DNA from: Lewinellaceae bacterium
GTDB taxonomy: Bacteria > Bacteroidota > Bacteroidia > Chitinophagales > Saprospiraceae
Assembly (NCBI GenBank): GCA_020636075.1
Contig: JACJYO010000002.1
Coordinates: 434,001 to 498,000, forward strand
Length of the DNA stretch: 64,000 bases
Direction of reading: 5' to 3'
Part shown: piece after piece, positions 9,901 to 17,825 of the stretch
Layout: each line of letters opens with the position of its first letter
How positions within the stretch are numbered: position 1 is the stretch's first letter
The notes under the pieces: model-generated
What the model saw: the letters and a program-made list of their open reading frames with translations, nothing else
What the model was told of the DNA's origin: nothing
The model's database searches: none
Made by a program: the position numbers and the translations under genes

Positions 9901-10075
9901 ATTCGATGGCCTCTTTGAACTCTTTTTGCGCAAGACCATACAAATGCTGATTGTAAAAATCAAGCCCGCGTTTGTAAGCCAGGTTTGCCTCGGTGAAAAC
10001 AGTGGATTGCTGTGCAAGCAGCAAAAATGGTGTTAGTAGCAGGAAAAAAAAGGAAATGCCTTTCCGAAGGATCAT
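6947..10075 (-). CDS. Large periplasmic TPR-repeat protein
   Basis: The 1042-residue protein starts with a signal peptide (about residues 1-22, ending LLLAQQ) and then consists of tandem tetratricopeptide-type helical repeats almost to the end. Examples are GDYYFDKKKYDQALEYYDMA and GDTYTEMGQLNQAVTPLKRL. The final 30 residues are proline- and glycine-rich. Such proteins are protein-interaction scaffolds; this one is presumably periplasmic. It is the first gene of a two-gene unit with the barrel protein. The family is often labelled a TPR-domain component of the TonB system, which is a genome-context label and not a demonstrated function. Confidence 0.85.
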   Translation of the reverse strand: MILRKGISFFFLLLTPFLLLAQQSTVFTEANLAYKRGLDFYNQHLYGLAQKEFKEAIELVRPANEPEWRSLKTSAELYHGKCAVRLEQPEAEKQVFDFLRNQAPSPQASQAALEIGDYYFDKKKYDQALEYYDMAPTDAASGALRDEIRFKQGYSYFVTKRFSLAKAALAGIKENTSSEWYYPANYYFGCAAFFEGYYDDAAKAFVRCENSDQYSRYVPYYITQIYFAKKQYDLVISYGGVKAKDERLRNRAELSQLVGQAYFERGDFKNAMPYLEFAATNGARLRASDYYQLGYAQYQNGYYKQAIENLEQLSKQDSLLGQNGMYHLGDCYLRTDNKFAARNAFGKAANMNFDKSLKEDALFNYAKLSYELKYDRDALIALQGIPANSRYYEDAQALMSQVFLNTRDYDRAIATLEAVPNRTPRLNETYQQVTYLRGLQLYQNNQKDEARRFFNKSLENPINPRTAALSSFWLGSISNETEEFTFSRNHMSSFLAQAKSYRDLPEESSLMMGQYIQGYNYLKLNDFNNALTNFKASIDGIKRDINSIQSPQIKSGVLGDAILRAGDCHFKRNEYRNALTYYDEAIAKKYDGFEYALYQKAMIKGLQGNSLDKVILLEELVTKYPNSRYTDDALFQMGDTYTEMGQLNQAVTPLKRLISDFRGRSNLINQALLKLGLISYNQGNTNAALNYYKQVFSNNPENSEAKDALAAIEEIYVRDLNRPDEYFAFLETVPGYNINTAAKDSVTFYSAEVQFQNGRYVQAIDGLTNYLARYPNGRYSLDAYYLRGESYSSQLISRFDMAQKDYATVVERGPSKYYPKASEKAALLAYSYNKDYPSALLYARKWEESATTESSRFEAQVLVMRAAYATKNSAVLTEYAQKVASSRMASPEQVATANFYLGKLAYDSGDFARALPYLQRVTQSSTTEIMAEAYHLQAQILYRQRSYAQAEDLIGTANQASAGYDDWIARNLILLSDVYADQGDKNSASAALEAVLENYKGDPKIISEARDKYNRLNGINPNQPVSPSGTKGIDLLDMDEGN

Positions 10076-10306
10076 AATGTTAGGTATTTCGATTTTGAAG
10101 GACAGCTCGTCCGGGTGATGTTTCTGTTGGTTGAAACCGGATCGGAAGCGTTGAGTCTTTTTGGGGCGTCAAAATTGGAACTAAAACGCGTAAAGCTGTG
10201 GCGAAAATATGGAAAGCCCATAAAAGTTATCACAAAGTGAATCAGATTGAGACGCTTACATGACAATTTCAATGTAGTTTCAGACTTTTGTCCGAAATCA
10301 ACCTCT

Positions 10307-11893
10307 ATGCGTGCAGAAAAGATTTACGCCCTGGCCCAATCTAAACTTGCCGAAGCCAACGTACAACTGGAACTGGAACCGTACGATCAGAAGTTGCTGA
10401 CAAAAACACCTGTGGCAATTTTTGTCAGCAACCGATTATTGCCCGGCCTGGACGAGTGGATATTGTTGAGCTTGCTCGCTCCCCAGGTGGATACGGTAAA
10501 ATTGCTCCATCCCTACCCTACTACACCGGCATTTACCTTGCGGCCATTGTCGATTCTGCCCCAGCGCGGAAAACTGGAAGATCGTTTTCTTCGACTCAAC
10601 TTTGCGAAGAAAGCCGCCAAGTATTTACAAAAAAACATACCGATCGGTCTGGCACTCGATTTCTCAGATAATCCCCTGGCGAACATGGGAAAAAATCTTT
10701 TGCGCGCCCAAGTACTCAAGCAACTCCGGCAAGTCGGCCAACCTATTGTGCCCATCCACCTGAGTGCAGAAAATGTGAATAGCAATATTTTCCGGAAACT
10801 ATTGACCCGGCAAACCTTCACCCGATTCGAGGAAACGATCCGGGTGAGTGTGCGGGTCGGGAATCCGATCAGCCCTAAGGACATCGCATTGTTTGACAGC
10901 ACCCGGACCTGGGGTAAATTTCTGCAGGCTAAAATCTTTTCACTCGGTTCCCCATTCGACATTCAACCCGAGCAATTTACGGCCGACAAGCCTACACAAC
11001 TACAGCCCTTGGCATACCCCGTCGATCCCGAATTAGTAACTGCTGAAATTGAAGGATTGAAGCCTGAACATAAAATTGCGACACGCGGGCAATTCGATGT
11101 ATATGTGGCCCCGTTTTCAGCCCTGCCGCATACCATCTTTGAAATAGCACGGCTCCGCGAACAAACCTTTCGGGAAGCCGGTGAAGGTACCGGACAACCA
11201 CGCGACCTGGATGAGTACGACATGTATTACCTCCAATTGATCATTTGGGACCGGGAAGAAAAACGCATTGCCGGTGGTTATCGCCTGGGCCAGGGCGACC
11301 TCATCTTCAAGCGATTTGGGGTAAACGGATTCTATACCCACAGCTTATTCAAAATGAAACCCGGCTTTTTCCCAATCCTTCAACAGGCTGTCGAACTGGG
11401 CCGTTCCTATGTGGTTACAGATTATCAGAAACACCGGCTTCCGCTGTTTTTGTTGTGGAAAGGCATTCTCAACTTTTTGCTCGCCAATCCGAATTACCGC
11501 TATTTGTACGGCCCTGTAAGCATCAGCAAGGAGTTTTCGGATGTATCGAAAAGTGTCATTGTTGAGTTCGTCAAGCGGTTTTGTTTTGATGGCAAATTGG
11601 CCAAGCTCGTCCGCCCGCGCAAGCCGTTTCGGGTAAAAACTAAATCGGTGAACACCCGTTTGCTCGCAGAGATGCTGCATGGCGAATTTGATGCCCTGGA
11701 AAGTTTTGTGGAAGCCATCGAGCCGGCCCACTTCAAGGTGCCGGTGCTCTTCCGGCAGTATCTGAAGCAAAATGCCAAATTCATTTCCTTCAACGTCGAT
11801 CCGAATTTTTCCGACTGCCTGGATGGGTTAATGATTTTGGATTTGCGCGATTTACCGGCCAGCACCATTGAGGCGTTGAAGCAGGAAAAGTGA
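10307..11893 (+). CDS. Two-domain acyltransferase-like protein: degenerate PlsC-like domain plus GNAT/OlsB-like domain
   Basis: The 528-residue protein has an N-terminal region (about residues 1-240) with the outline of a PlsC-type glycerolipid acyltransferase and a C-terminal GNAT domain of the OlsB/hemolysin type (about 260-430, with AGGYRLGQGD, AVELGRSYVVTDYQ, LPLFLLWKGI and YLYGPVSISKEF). This order matches OlsF, the bifunctional ornithine-lipid synthase, and Bacteroidota relatives that make amino-acid lipids. The catalytic histidine of the PlsC HX4D motif is absent: the region reads SNRLLPGLDE (41-50). The N-acyl step may be intact while the O-acyl step is doubtful. The ATG at 10307 is used; a near -7 box (GACTTTTG) lies just upstream. 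Confidence 0.7.
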   Translation: MRAEKIYALAQSKLAEANVQLELEPYDQKLLTKTPVAIFVSNRLLPGLDEWILLSLLAPQVDTVKLLHPYPTTPAFTLRPLSILPQRGKLEDRFLRLNFAKKAAKYLQKNIPIGLALDFSDNPLANMGKNLLRAQVLKQLRQVGQPIVPIHLSAENVNSNIFRKLLTRQTFTRFEETIRVSVRVGNPISPKDIALFDSTRTWGKFLQAKIFSLGSPFDIQPEQFTADKPTQLQPLAYPVDPELVTAEIEGLKPEHKIATRGQFDVYVAPFSALPHTIFEIARLREQTFREAGEGTGQPRDLDEYDMYYLQLIIWDREEKRIAGGYRLGQGDLIFKRFGVNGFYTHSLFKMKPGFFPILQQAVELGRSYVVTDYQKHRLPLFLLWKGILNFLLANPNYRYLYGPVSISKEFSDVSKSVIVEFVKRFCFDGKLAKLVRPRKPFRVKTKSVNTRLLAEMLHGEFDALESFVEAIEPAHFKVPVLFRQYLKQNAKFISFNVDPNFSDCLDGLMILDLRDLPASTIEALKQEK

Positions 11894-11907
11894 TTCAAAT
11901 GGTTGGT

Positions 11908-13494
11908 TTAATGCTCCAGAAAAAGTGGCGGTTTCCGATGCAGGGAGTTTTGTTCGTAGGCAAATGCAATTTCCAACAAAACCGGCTCTGACCAGGCCCT
12001 GCCGAAAAAGGACAAACCCACAGGCAGACCGTCCACAAAACCCATTGGGACGCTAATATTGGGGTAACCTGCCCGGGCTGCCGGCGAGGAACTGCCAAGG
12101 ATAAAATGATCCCCATCGACCCAATCTGTTTTCCAGGCTGGCGCCCCGGATGGCGAAACGATGGCATCCAGGCGGTATTCTGTCATAACCCGGTCCAGTC
12201 CGTCTTTTTGTGAAGCCGTCAACATTTTTTCCAATGCCTCCAGGTATTCCGGCGTATCCAGGTTGCCTTTCGCCTGCGCCTTGATCAGCAATTCCTGGTC
12301 GAACATACTTTCCACCGAGTCGACCTTATTGAAGGCAATCAACGCTTCCAAATTGTGGATGGGGGCTGAATCACCAAGACCTTCGAAATAACGATTTAGG
12401 CCGTCTTTAAACTCATAAAGCAATACCTCAAACGAAGCGGCGCCAACGTTGGCCTCAGAAATAGTTTCAAGTTCTACCACTTCAGCCCCCTGCATTTTGA
12501 GCAGTTCCACGGCCTGCACCATCAGGCTATCCACCTTTCGGTGTTGCCCAAGCGGCTGCGTAAACAAACCGATTCGTTTGCCTTTCAGGCCATCTTTTTT
12601 CAAAAATTGTGTGTAGTCGGTGAATGAAATTCCTGCGCTCAATTTTGTTTTTGGATCTTTCGCATCGACGCCCACCAGTGCCCCCAGGCAAATTGCGGCA
12701 TCTGTTACCGTGCGTGCCATGGGGCCAGGTGTATCTTGCGTATAGGAAATTGGGATAATACCGGTACGACTAATCAAACCCACTGTCGGTTTGATCCCCA
12801 CAACGCCATTGGCATTTGCCGGACAAACGATTGAGCCATTTGTCTCAGTCCCAATGGCGATCATGCACAAGTTTGCGGAAACGGCAGCACCGGAGCCCGA
12901 ACTCGAGCCGCAAGGATTTCGGTCCAGCACGTAGGGGTTTTTAGTTTGTCCGCCTACCCCACTCCAGCCGCTGGATGACATATCGCTGCGAAAATTGGCC
13001 CATTCGCTCAGGTTCGTTTTTCCTAAAATCACAGCGCCTGCCTCGCGAAGTTTTTTTGCCACCCAGCTGTCCTGCAACGGATGGGAACCCATCAAGGCCC
13101 GGGAACCAGCCGTGGTTTCCATCCGGTCATGAGTGTCAATATTGTCTTTCAGCAAAACCGGCACGCCGTGCATGGGTCCGCGACTTTTTCCGGCCTTCAA
13201 TTCGGCATCCAGTTTATCAGCAATTTCAAGCGCATCCGGGTTCACCTGGATCACGGCATTTAGCATCGGGCCCGAATCATCAACAGCCGCAATTTGGTCC
13301 AAATATGCTTCTACCACCTGCCGAATCGAATAGTACCCTTTGGCATATCCATGTTGAAGCCGGGCAACTGAAAATTCCGAAAACAGGAAATCGGTATTCA
13401 CCGAACTGGTTGCCGGAGCAGGATTTTGCCCCAAACATGCCCCTGCGATTAGGAATACAAAAAGGAAGATCTGAATACTGAATTTTCTGCGCAT
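11908..13494 (-). CDS. Secreted amidase, amidase-signature family
   Basis: The 528-residue protein has a signal peptide ([13 protein letters not shown] near residues 9-22) and a full amidase-signature domain. The Ser-cisSer-Lys triad is recognisable: the lysine in PVLLKDNID, the cis-serine in the glycine- and serine-rich [13 protein letters not shown] loop, and the nucleophile in the [10 protein letters not shown] segment. Members hydrolyse carboxamides; GatA belongs to the family, but this exported protein lies with no Gat genes and is more likely a peptide or fatty amide amidase. It converges on the acyltransferase-like gene with a 14-nt gap. The substrate is unknown. Confidence 0.9.
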   Translation of the reverse strand: MRRKFSIQIFLFVFLIAGACLGQNPAPATSSVNTDFLFSEFSVARLQHGYAKGYYSIRQVVEAYLDQIAAVDDSGPMLNAVIQVNPDALEIADKLDAELKAGKSRGPMHGVPVLLKDNIDTHDRMETTAGSRALMGSHPLQDSWVAKKLREAGAVILGKTNLSEWANFRSDMSSSGWSGVGGQTKNPYVLDRNPCGSSSGSGAAVSANLCMIAIGTETNGSIVCPANANGVVGIKPTVGLISRTGIIPISYTQDTPGPMARTVTDAAICLGALVGVDAKDPKTKLSAGISFTDYTQFLKKDGLKGKRIGLFTQPLGQHRKVDSLMVQAVELLKMQGAEVVELETISEANVGAASFEVLLYEFKDGLNRYFEGLGDSAPIHNLEALIAFNKVDSVESMFDQELLIKAQAKGNLDTPEYLEALEKMLTASQKDGLDRVMTEYRLDAIVSPSGAPAWKTDWVDGDHFILGSSSPAARAGYPNISVPMGFVDGLPVGLSFFGRAWSEPVLLEIAFAYEQNSLHRKPPLFLEH

Positions 13495-13804
13495 ACGGTT
13501 GAATTTTATTCAAACTTTCATGGGTAACAATAGTAGCAATTGCTTTTAATTTTTTTCTACTTTTTGTTGAAAACCAGTAAAGAAAATTTTGGAATAGTAA
13601 AATGAAATAATTTTTTGTGTCAAAATCTTGTGTGCTATTTTAAAACGAATTATTTTTGTTCAGATTCACAGCGGCGTTAAAGCTTTGATTAACAATAAAT
13701 ACCAATCGGTTTGCCGCGTGAAATTGATTAAACAAAAAATTTAGCTGATTCGTAATCAACAAACCTAGGTCGCAACAATCAAATGCTGCGACTGCCCGTC
13801 GAAT
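13495..13804. other. 310-nt AT-rich intergenic region between divergent genes
   Basis: This gap lies between the amidase start (minus strand) and the 231-residue unknown protein (plus strand). It is AT-rich, with several T and A runs. It contains one very good plus-strand promoter (13628-13658). The remaining 146 nt to the ATG form a long leader in which I see no recognisable riboswitch or open reading frame. Confidence 0.6.
13628..13658 (+). promoter_or_regulatory. Promoter for the duplicated unknown protein
   Basis: TTG (13628-13630), then 20 nt, then TATTTTTG (13651-13658): both Bacteroidota elements at the expected spacing. The transcript would start near 13665, leaving a leader of about 140 nt before the ATG at 13805. 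Confidence 0.65.
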
Positions 13805-14500
13805 ATGAAAAAACAAGCCGGTAACCGCAAACACAACGTTTCCGACCCCGAACTATATGTCACCTGCGTGCAAGCCATTCGCAATGCTCACCGTGATATT
13901 GAGTTTTTTGAACAATACGGTTTTGGTATTGAGCGGCTGAAAGCATTTAAAACCATGTGTACCCAGTTCCACAACCTGCCGGATGACGACGAAATGGTTG
14001 GCGATCAAATGATCTGCACGGAAAAGAAAAACCAGGCAGCAGATAAATTGCGCACGGCAATCCGCTCCCTCATGACCCGGGTTGCTATGAAATTTCACGA
14101 CCGGACGGGGCGCTACCGAAAATTCGGCACGGCCAAACTTGGTGACATGAGCGACCCCCAGCTCCTGTTTTGCGGGCGCCGGGTAGCCCGGGTAGCCCGT
14201 GTGCAAATCGATTTCCTGGCTGATGTTGGCGTGAATGAAAACATTATTAAGCGCATCCTGGACGCCTGCACCGAATTCGAAAAATCGATGAATATCCAAC
14301 AGGATAAATTGCACGACCGGGATATCGCTGTGGAGCGCAGGGTTGATCAGGGCAACAAAATTTACGATGAGCTGATCGTGCTGTGTGATATTGGGAAAGA
14401 CATTTGGGTCGAACGCGACCGGACCAAATACGATCAGTATTGCCTGTACGAAAGCAACGCCGACCAAAAACGGGCAAGAAAAGCGCGGCTGGCCATGTAA
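13805..14500 (+). CDS. Uncharacterised helical protein with an internal duplication
   Basis: I do not recognise this 231-residue family. It has two homologous halves: one starting SDPELYVTCVQAIRNAH (about residues 13-92) and one starting SDPQLLFCGRRVARVAR (about 117-196). Each half has a motif SDPxL, a helix, an aromatic-glycine turn (EQYGFGIERLKAF, ADVGVNENIIKRI), a conserved C-TEF or C-TQF, and a final long helix rich in charged residues. No signal peptide or membrane segment is seen, so it is probably a cytoplasmic all-helical protein. It has its own promoter and a hairpin after the stop codon, so it looks monocistronic. Function unknown. Confidence 0.85.
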   Translation: MKKQAGNRKHNVSDPELYVTCVQAIRNAHRDIEFFEQYGFGIERLKAFKTMCTQFHNLPDDDEMVGDQMICTEKKNQAADKLRTAIRSLMTRVAMKFHDRTGRYRKFGTAKLGDMSDPQLLFCGRRVARVARVQIDFLADVGVNENIIKRILDACTEFEKSMNIQQDKLHDRDIAVERRVDQGNKIYDELIVLCDIGKDIWVERDRTKYDQYCLYESNADQKRARKARLAM

Positions 14501-14523
14501 CGCCAACTGTTAGTTGGCGAAAA
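14501..14523 (+). terminator. Hairpin after the duplicated protein gene
   Basis: CGCCAACT (14501-14508) and AGTTGGCG (14512-14519) form a perfect 8-bp stem with a 3-nt loop immediately after the stop codon. An A-run follows, not a T-run, so it is an imperfect intrinsic terminator or an mRNA-stabilising end. GTTGGCGAAAA is repeated directly at 14513-14523 and 14532-14542. Confidence 0.4.
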
Positions 14524-14562
14524 ATCTGGCGGTTGGCGAAAAGCACCGGCCAGAAGCCAGTG

Positions 14563-15063
14563 TTACTTCAAATACACCACCATTTCTCCCCCACCCCGAA
14601 TCTGTACATCGATATCATCCCGCATCGTCGTGTAAAGCGACATCCCCACATAGTCCGCTTTAATGGGAAAGGATTTGTGCTTGCGATCTACAAGCACGGC
14701 TACTTCAACTTGTTTGGGCAGCAATTCCAGCAAAGGTTGAATAGCATAAAAAATAGTCCGGCCGGTATTTGCCACATCATCAACAATGATGATCGGTTTG
14801 TTTCGAAGTAATTTGTCTTCCATATCAATTGTCGGCGCATACTCCAGCGGATTCGCCGGGTTGAGGCGGATCCGGGTAAGTGTTACACGCATATCCTCCG
14901 GAAGAATCGGGGTCAACTCCTTCATTAGCAACGTTGCAAATTCGACGCCATTACTATTCAGGCCGGCCAAAATAATCTCGGATTCGCCAAAATGACGTTC
15001 CAAAATTTCAATCGCGAGACGCTTGATTTTTTGCCGAATTTGCCGGTCATCCAGTATTTTCAT
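14563..15063 (-). CDS. Phosphoribosyltransferase, PyrR-like
   Basis: The 166-residue protein contains the PRPP-binding signature IIIVDDVANTGRT (about residues 90-102) in a type I phosphoribosyltransferase fold. Its length, the DRQIRQKIKRLAIEI start and the LTRIRLNP segment resemble PyrR and related pyrimidine phosphoribosyltransferases. PyrR in Bacillus is both an attenuator protein and a minor uracil phosphoribosyltransferase. No pyrimidine gene is next to it here, so the substrate is inferred only from family resemblance. It is divergent from the iron-sulfur protein operon. Confidence 0.8.
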   Translation of the reverse strand: MKILDDRQIRQKIKRLAIEILERHFGESEIILAGLNSNGVEFATLLMKELTPILPEDMRVTLTRIRLNPANPLEYAPTIDMEDKLLRNKPIIIVDDVANTGRTIFYAIQPLLELLPKQVEVAVLVDRKHKSFPIKADYVGMSLYTTMRDDIDVQIRGGGEMVVYLK

Positions 15064-15130
15064 ATTTCTCGTCTTATAATTGTGCTAAGGTACATCAATG
15101 CAGTACTTTTCGCCTGCAAAACGTTTTTTT

Positions 15131-16441
15131 ATGCTTCAGTCGATACTTTTTCTGGGAGTTTTGGCAACAACGGGCTGGTTTGCCTGGAAGGGCTACAACC
15201 GGGTCTGGCGAAATATCCACCTGGGTAAAGCCGGGCAACAGGAAGGGCGGTATGGTGAGCGCTTGCGCAATGTTTTGCTGGTCGCATTTGGACAGCAGAA
15301 AATGTTCAAGAACCCACTCCCGGCCGTGCTGCACCTGTTTATTTATGTCGCCTTTTTGATTACCCAAATTGAGCTCATTGAAATTTTTGTAGACGGCGTG
15401 AGTGGCTCGCACCGCTTTTTTGCTCCATACCTTGGCGGCTTTTACACCTTCGTTATCAGTTTTATCGAAGTCCTCTCCGTACTGGCATTTGTGGCCACCA
15501 TCATTTTTCTGGCTCGTCGTAATCTGCTTCGGGTGCCGCGTTTTCACAAACCTGAAATGAAAGGCTGGCCTCTCCGCGATGCCAACCTTATTCTTTTCGG
15601 CGAAGTCATCCTGATCATTGGCATTTTTTGCATGAATGGCGGCGATAAGGTGTTGCAGGCGCGCGGCATGGAACACTACCCTGCTACCGGCAATTTTGCG
15701 GTAAGCACTTGGCTTGGCCCCCTGCTTTTTGGTAACTGGAACGATAGCGCTGTTGTGGCTATCGAGCGGTTCGGATGGTGGCTGCACTTGACAACGGTGT
15801 TCGGTTTTTTGTGCTACCTGCCGTATTCCAAGCATTTGCACATCCTGCTGGCCTTTCCGAATACCTGGTTTGCCCGCCTGACGCCTAAGGGGGAAATGAC
15901 GAACATGCCGGAAATTCAAAAGGAAGTACGCATCATGATGGGACTGGACCAGCCGGACCCGAATGCCGCTGCAGACCTGCCCGAATTTGGCGCAAACGAT
16001 GTATTTTCCTTAAGCCGTCAAAATATCCTGCAAGCCTATTCCTGCACAGAATGCGGCCGCTGTACGGCTGCCTGCCCTGCCAATATCACCGGAAAAAAAC
16101 TTTCGCCCCGGAAAATCATGATGGATGTGCGGGACCGGGCAGAGGAGGTGGGGCAAAACCTTACCTCTGGTAAAAATACCCGCGAAAACTATGACGACGG
16201 GAAAAGCCTGTTCGACCGGATCAGTCCGGAAGAGCTGCATGCCTGCACCACATGCAATGCCTGTGTGGAAGCCTGCCCGGTACTGATCAATCCGCTGGAA
16301 ATCATTTTGCAGCTACGCCGGTATGAAATCCTTACCCTTTCGGCAGGCCCGAGCGATTGGCTGCCGATGTTCAATGCTATTGAAAACAACGGTGCTGCCT
16401 GGGCGATGTCGGAACCCCGGGATGCCTGGCGCAACGAATAA
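15131..16441 (+). CDS. Membrane iron-sulfur oxidoreductase, HdrE/HdrC-like
   Basis: The 436-residue protein has about five transmembrane helices in its first 250 residues, in the manner of the cytochrome b-like HdrE/NarI subunits. A cytoplasmic part follows with two 4Fe-4S binding motifs: CTECGRCTAACP and CTTCNACVEACP. It should pass electrons between the quinone pool and the soluble partner encoded 15 nt downstream. I place the start at the ATG 15131 (MLQSILFLG), directly before the first helix; an in-frame ATG at 15098 would add eleven residues. Bacteroidota often carry this pair, and its electron donor and acceptor are not settled. Confidence 0.85.
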   Translation: MLQSILFLGVLATTGWFAWKGYNRVWRNIHLGKAGQQEGRYGERLRNVLLVAFGQQKMFKNPLPAVLHLFIYVAFLITQIELIEIFVDGVSGSHRFFAPYLGGFYTFVISFIEVLSVLAFVATIIFLARRNLLRVPRFHKPEMKGWPLRDANLILFGEVILIIGIFCMNGGDKVLQARGMEHYPATGNFAVSTWLGPLLFGNWNDSAVVAIERFGWWLHLTTVFGFLCYLPYSKHLHILLAFPNTWFARLTPKGEMTNMPEIQKEVRIMMGLDQPDPNAAADLPEFGANDVFSLSRQNILQAYSCTECGRCTAACPANITGKKLSPRKIMMDVRDRAEEVGQNLTSGKNTRENYDDGKSLFDRISPEELHACTTCNACVEACPVLINPLEIILQLRRYEILTLSAGPSDWLPMFNAIENNGAAWAMSEPRDAWRNE

Positions 16442-16456
16442 GAAAAGAAATTCCAT

Positions 16457-17236
16457 ATGCTTGCGAAAACATACGCTGAATATCAGTCAGAAGGCCGTAC
16501 ACCGGAGATCCTTTTCTGGGTGGGTTGTGCCGGTTCTTTTGACGCGCGCGCTCAAAAAGTGACGAAAGCCCTGTGCGAAATACTCAACCAGGTGGGTGTG
16601 GAGTTTGCCATCCTTGGCAGTGAGGAGCGTTGTACAGGTGACCCCGCCCGCAGAGCCGGAAATGAATTTTTATTTCAAATGACGGCGCTGATGAATATTG
16701 AAACGCTCAATATGTATCAGGTGCAAAAAATCGTGACCGCCTGTCCCCACTGCTTCAATATTTTAAAAAATGAATATCCCGAACTTGGCGGCAACTACGA
16801 GGTGGTACACCACACGCAACTCCTGCAGGAGTTAATTCAATCCGGCCGGTTGAAACTCAAAGAAGGTGGCGATTTCAAAGGCAAACGAATAACCTACCAC
16901 GATTCCTGCTACCTGGGCCGTGCCAACGAGGTGTATGAAGCTCCGCGCACACTACTCGAAGCACTCGATGTCGATCTGGTGGAAATGAAACGGTCGCGTA
17001 AAAACGGCCTCTGCTGTGGCGCAGGCGGAGCGCAAATGTGGAAGGAAGATGAACCCGGCAACAAACGCATTAACCTTGAACGTGTGGAAGAGGCCCTGGG
17101 CACTGCCCCCGAAGTTGTTGCCGCAAATTGCCCGTTTTGCATCACCATGCTTCAGGATGGCTTGAAAGCAAAGGAACAAAATGAGCAAGTGCTGGTTTAT
17201 GATTTGTCGGAGCTCATTTTGAATAACATGAAGTAA
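16457..17236 (+). CDS. Iron-sulfur CCG-domain protein, HdrB/LutA-like
   Basis: The 259-residue protein contains two CCG-type cysteine-rich domains, with the hallmarks CTGDPARR, TACPHCFNILKNEYP, YHDSCYLGR and GLCCGAGGAQMWKEDE, and a final NCPFC. In HdrB these motifs hold an unusual 4Fe-4S cluster that handles disulfide or two-electron chemistry; LutA/GlpC-type proteins share the domain. The gene follows the membrane partner by 15 nt and almost certainly forms a complex with it on the inner face of the cytoplasmic membrane. The natural substrate is unknown. Confidence 0.85.
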   Translation: MLAKTYAEYQSEGRTPEILFWVGCAGSFDARAQKVTKALCEILNQVGVEFAILGSEERCTGDPARRAGNEFLFQMTALMNIETLNMYQVQKIVTACPHCFNILKNEYPELGGNYEVVHHTQLLQELIQSGRLKLKEGGDFKGKRITYHDSCYLGRANEVYEAPRTLLEALDVDLVEMKRSRKNGLCCGAGGAQMWKEDEPGNKRINLERVEEALGTAPEVVAANCPFCITMLQDGLKAKEQNEQVLVYDLSELILNNMK

Positions 17237-17251
17237 TTTTTCCAAGTTGCT

Positions 17252-17776
17252 ATGGATACTACAACGTTAAAAACCACTCAATCACTGACACCCAAACTTG
17301 TAAATGCAGTTGGCTTTTCGCCTGATTCCCGGGTTTGGGTGTATACAGCAAACCGTCCGCTCAATGATGCCGAAGCGCAGGCCGCCCAACAGGCCCTCGA
17401 CGGTTTCGTGCGGCAGTGGACCGCACATAATGCCGCATTAAAAGCCATGGCTGAAGTTTTTCAAAATCAGTTTGTCCTTTTGATGGTTGATGAAGCACAG
17501 GCAGGCGCCAGTGGTTGCTCAATCGATAAATCGGTCCATTTTTTGGAGGCTTTGGGCGCCCAACTGGCTGTAGATCTGTTTGAACGCATGCGCTTTGCCT
17601 GGGTGCAAGATGGCCATTTACAGTTTGCCAACCGCACCGAATTCAGTGTAGCCGTTCAAAATTCCGCCATTCAGGCGGATACGCTTGTTGTGAACACGCT
17701 GGTATCGACTAAACGCGATTTAGAAAAAAACTGGCTCGTACCGTTTTCGGAGAGCTGGCACAAGCGCCTGGTCTGA
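17252..17776 (+). CDS. Conserved small protein of the HdrCB-like operon
   Basis: The 174-residue protein follows the HdrB-like gene by 15 nt and is probably co-transcribed. Similar Bacteroidota proteins in this position are sometimes labelled ABC transporter ATPase, but I see no Walker A, Walker B or signature motif, so that label should not be trusted. Visible features are a central DGFVRQWTAHN segment, a conserved-looking GASGCSIDKSVHFL around residues 89-102, and a predominance of helix and strand without membrane segments. A role as accessory or assembly factor for the iron-sulfur pair is an inference from position only. Confidence 0.75.
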   Translation: MDTTTLKTTQSLTPKLVNAVGFSPDSRVWVYTANRPLNDAEAQAAQQALDGFVRQWTAHNAALKAMAEVFQNQFVLLMVDEAQAGASGCSIDKSVHFLEALGAQLAVDLFERMRFAWVQDGHLQFANRTEFSVAVQNSAIQADTLVVNTLVSTKRDLEKNWLVPFSESWHKRLV

Positions 17777-17825
17777 CCCATCCCCTTTTTAATCCAAACT
17801 GCTCATCAAGAATACCGAGTGTCCT

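Noticed and set aside
8747..10036. A 429-codon open frame on the plus strand
   Set aside because: It lies antisense to the TPR-repeat protein; its length comes from the codon bias of the real gene and it shows no domain.
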